In this document: positions 31,969 to 33,552 of the stretch, piece after piece
Position numbering within the stretch: the stretch's first letter is position 1
Layout of the letters: every line of letters starts with the position of its first letter
NCBI GenBank assembly: GCA_902478715.1
Contig: CABSMC010000022.1
Location: 1-33,552 of the forward strand
Direction of reading: 5' to 3'
From: an uncultured Adlercreutzia sp.
GTDB lineage: Bacteria > Actinomycetota > Coriobacteriia > Coriobacteriales > Eggerthellaceae
DNA: 33,552 nucleotides
Made by a program: the position numbers and the translations under genes
Notes under the pieces: model-generated
The model's database searches: none
The model's input: the letters and a program-made list of their open reading frames with translations, nothing else
What the model was told of the DNA's origin: nothing

Positions 31969-32469
31969 TTACTCTTCACGCAACCAGAGACCCGTCTTGC
32001 CGCCATCCTTTTTCAGAAGGTGCACATCGGTGATCTCCATGCCGCGATCCACCGCCTTGCACATGTCGTACACGGTGAGGCACGCCACGGAAGCCGCCGT
32101 CAGCGCCTCCATCTCGATGCCGGTCTTGCCCGTCACACCGCAGGTGGTAATCACATGGATGCCCACGCGCCCGTCGGCCCGCTCGCCCTCGTGCACCGGC
32201 ATACACTCCACCTTGGCCTTGGTGATGTTCAGCGGATGGCACATGGGAATAAGGTCGCTCGTCTTCTTCGCCGCCATCACGCCGGCCACCCGGGCGCAGG
32301 CGAGCACGTCGCCCTTGGCCGCGCGGCCCTCCACGATAAGGGCCAGCGTCTCCGGCTTCATGGAGATGAAGCCCTCGGCCACGGCCACGCGCTCGGTGTC
32401 GGCCTTTTTCGAGACGTCCACCATCCGCACGTCGCCGTTCTCATCGATATGGGTCAGCTGTTCGGTCAT
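31969..32469 (-). CDS. moaC: Cyclic pyranopterin monophosphate synthase MoaC
   Basis: A 166-residue enzyme completing cyclic pyranopterin monophosphate formation in molybdenum cofactor synthesis, with MoaA. Family marks are THIDENGDVRMVDVSKK at the start, the active-site region LIPMCHPLNITK, the EMEALTAASVACLTVYDMCKA helix, and the Lys-bearing end LLKKDGGKTG. Length is typical (about 160). ATG 32469 abuts the moaA stop, and its ribosome-binding site GGAGG lies inside the end of moaA, so the two are co-transcribed and translationally coupled. The product serves molybdenum or tungsten oxidoreductases, which are not in this window. Confidence 0.96.
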   Translation of the reverse strand: MTEQLTHIDENGDVRMVDVSKKADTERVAVAEGFISMKPETLALIVEGRAAKGDVLACARVAGVMAAKKTSDLIPMCHPLNITKAKVECMPVHEGERADGRVGIHVITTCGVTGKTGIEMEALTAASVACLTVYDMCKAVDRGMEITDVHLLKKDGGKTGLWLREE

Positions 32470-33471
32470 CTATCCTCCTATTTGGCTCATCTTCCTATCG
32501 GTGCCCACTTTGTCGTGGTGGTCGTCGGGCTTGGCGCCGAGAGCCGTCAGCAGCACGTCGCGCACTGCGGCGTCATCGCCCTCGCGCAGGGCCGTGCGCA
32601 CATCGTACTCGGTATCCGAGAACAAACACGGGCGCACCTTGCCGTCGGCGGTCACGCGCAGGCGGTTGCACTCGCTGCAGAAGTGGCGCGACAAGGGGCT
32701 GATGAAGCCCACGGTGCCCAGCGCGTCGGGGAACTCGAAGTAGCGGGCTGGCCCCCAGCCCAGAGGCTTCGTCGCCCCGGCCGGGCGAAGCGCGGGCAGC
32801 CCCGCAGCGGCGGCCCGCTCGTTGATGATGTCGAACAGCTCCTCGGAGGGGATGACATCCTCTTTGCCCCAGCCCGTGCCGGCGTCCTCGCTCGTATCGC
32901 CCACGGGCATGTACTCGATGAAGCGCACGTGCAGCGGCCGATCGATGGAGAGCTTCGCGAATTCCAGAAAGTCTTGGTTCAGGCTGCGCACGGCCACGGC
33001 GTTCACCTTCACGGGATTGAGCCCTGCGGCGAGCGCCGCGTCGATGCCGGCGAGGGTGTCCCCCAATCGTCCCGTGCGCGTGATCTCGTGGAACTGGTCG
33101 GCGTCAAGCGTATCCAGCGAGATATTCACGCGCGAGAGCCCCGCCGCCTTCAAGTCATCAATCATACGGGGCAGAAGCACCCCGTTGGTGGTCATGGAGA
33201 CGTTCTCGATGCCCTCGATACCGGTGATGGTATCGACCAGATCGACCACCCCCTTGCGCACCAAAGGCTCGCCCCCCGTGAGACGGACCGAGCGAATGCC
33301 AATCCCGGCGGCCACGGCCACCAATCGCTCGATCTCCTCGATGCGCAGGATCTCGTCATGGGACATCGCGCACACGCCCTCCTCGGGCATGCAGTAGACG
33401 CAGCGGAAATTGCAGCGATCCGTCAGCGATATGCGCAGATAATCGATAGTGCGACCATGCGAATCTTTCAA
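32470..33471 (-). CDS. moaA: GTP 3',8-cyclase MoaA
   Basis: A 333-residue radical-SAM enzyme that starts molybdenum cofactor synthesis from GTP. The N-terminal cluster motif CNFRCVYC gives C20, C24 and C27; the second cluster has HFCSECNRLRV with a later VRPC, and the essential C-terminal Gly-Gly is present (last two residues). GGEPL, the SAM-contact motif, is in LTGGEPLVRKG. The start is TTG 33471, with GAGGGG 5 bases upstream; no ATG or GTG gives the full N-terminus. It is first in the moaA-moaC operon, about 25 nt after the predicted transcription start. Confidence 0.95.
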   Translation of the reverse strand: MKDSHGRTIDYLRISLTDRCNFRCVYCMPEEGVCAMSHDEILRIEEIERLVAVAAGIGIRSVRLTGGEPLVRKGVVDLVDTITGIEGIENVSMTTNGVLLPRMIDDLKAAGLSRVNISLDTLDADQFHEITRTGRLGDTLAGIDAALAAGLNPVKVNAVAVRSLNQDFLEFAKLSIDRPLHVRFIEYMPVGDTSEDAGTGWGKEDVIPSEELFDIINERAAAAGLPALRPAGATKPLGWGPARYFEFPDALGTVGFISPLSRHFCSECNRLRVTADGKVRPCLFSDTEYDVRTALREGDDAAVRDVLLTALGAKPDDHHDKVGTDRKMSQIGG

Positions 33472-33502
33472 GTCAACCCCTCATAACGTGTTTTGACTGC
33501 TC

Positions 33503-33530
33503 ATTATAGCGAACTCGAAATAAATCGCAA
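33503..33530 (-). promoter_or_regulatory. Promoter of the moaA-moaC operon
   Basis: On the minus strand a perfect TATAAT (33503-33508) lies 16 bp after TTGCGA (33525-33530). Transcription would begin near 33496, giving a leader of only about 25 nt. That is too short for a molybdenum-cofactor riboswitch, so regulation by that route is unlikely. Confidence 0.65.
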
Positions 33531-33552
33531 TCAACACCGAGGGACGCGCTAT

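Noticed and set aside
32020..33486. 488-residue open frame antisense to moaC and moaA
   Set aside because: Shadow of two certain genes.
33472..33552. Molybdenum-cofactor riboswitch upstream of moaA
   Set aside because: The promoter at 33503-33530 leaves only about 25 nt of leader.

Overview
This window looks like chromosomal DNA of a high-GC, anaerobic gut actinobacterium of the class Coriobacteriia, most likely family Eggerthellaceae. That placement is an inference. It rests on two Tat-exported, FAD-dependent fumarate/urocanate-reductase-like lipoproteins, each paired with a membrane-spanning LuxR-type regulator (a habit of this family), together with ThyX, an archaeal-like type IA topoisomerase, and high-GC codon use. 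No rRNA, tRNA or CRISPR array was found.

Layout. Positions 1-190 hold a C-rich minisatellite. Positions 206-1757 hold an IS3-family element with a single fused transposase frame, flanked by copies of a short motif (TTGCGATTGTTAGC). Next come a two-subunit class I fumarase/tartrate dehydratase (1938-3395), a long imperfect palindrome (3446-3636), a reverse-strand type IA topoisomerase, and a small membrane-anchored protein (6628-7122). Positions 7123-12728 are the accessory part: degenerate repeats, then a visibly AT-richer block with an uncharacterised 800-residue protein and a GIY-YIG-like protein in one operon, then a lipoprotein/DUF4230 operon and a small XRE regulator.

From 12725 to 18503 lie a MerR-type regulator with a textbook 19-bp-spacer autoregulatory promoter, a complete polar amino-acid ABC importer operon (ATPase, binding lipoprotein, two permeases, joined by 4-bp overlaps), and a DUF1385 membrane protein co-transcribed with thyX (18513-19205). 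Then come a SAM methyltransferase, a cold-shock protein, a DUF6483-like protein, the ruvC-ruvA-ruvB Holliday-junction operon, a short-chain dehydrogenase and a YebC-family protein.

The right end is respiratory. Reductase 1 (25555-27093) and LuxR-like regulator 1 are divergent, and so are regulator 2 and reductase 2 (30066-31868). The two regulator genes converge, so the four genes form a mirror-image block. Molybdenum cofactor genes moaA-moaC close the window and have a clear promoter at 33503-33530.

The best candidate for an undescribed system is the operon 7721-10675. The best-supported regulatory observation is the MerR operator at 13876-13906. Several intergenic palindromes (3446-3636, 19245-19344, 21164-21241) may be repeat families of this genome.
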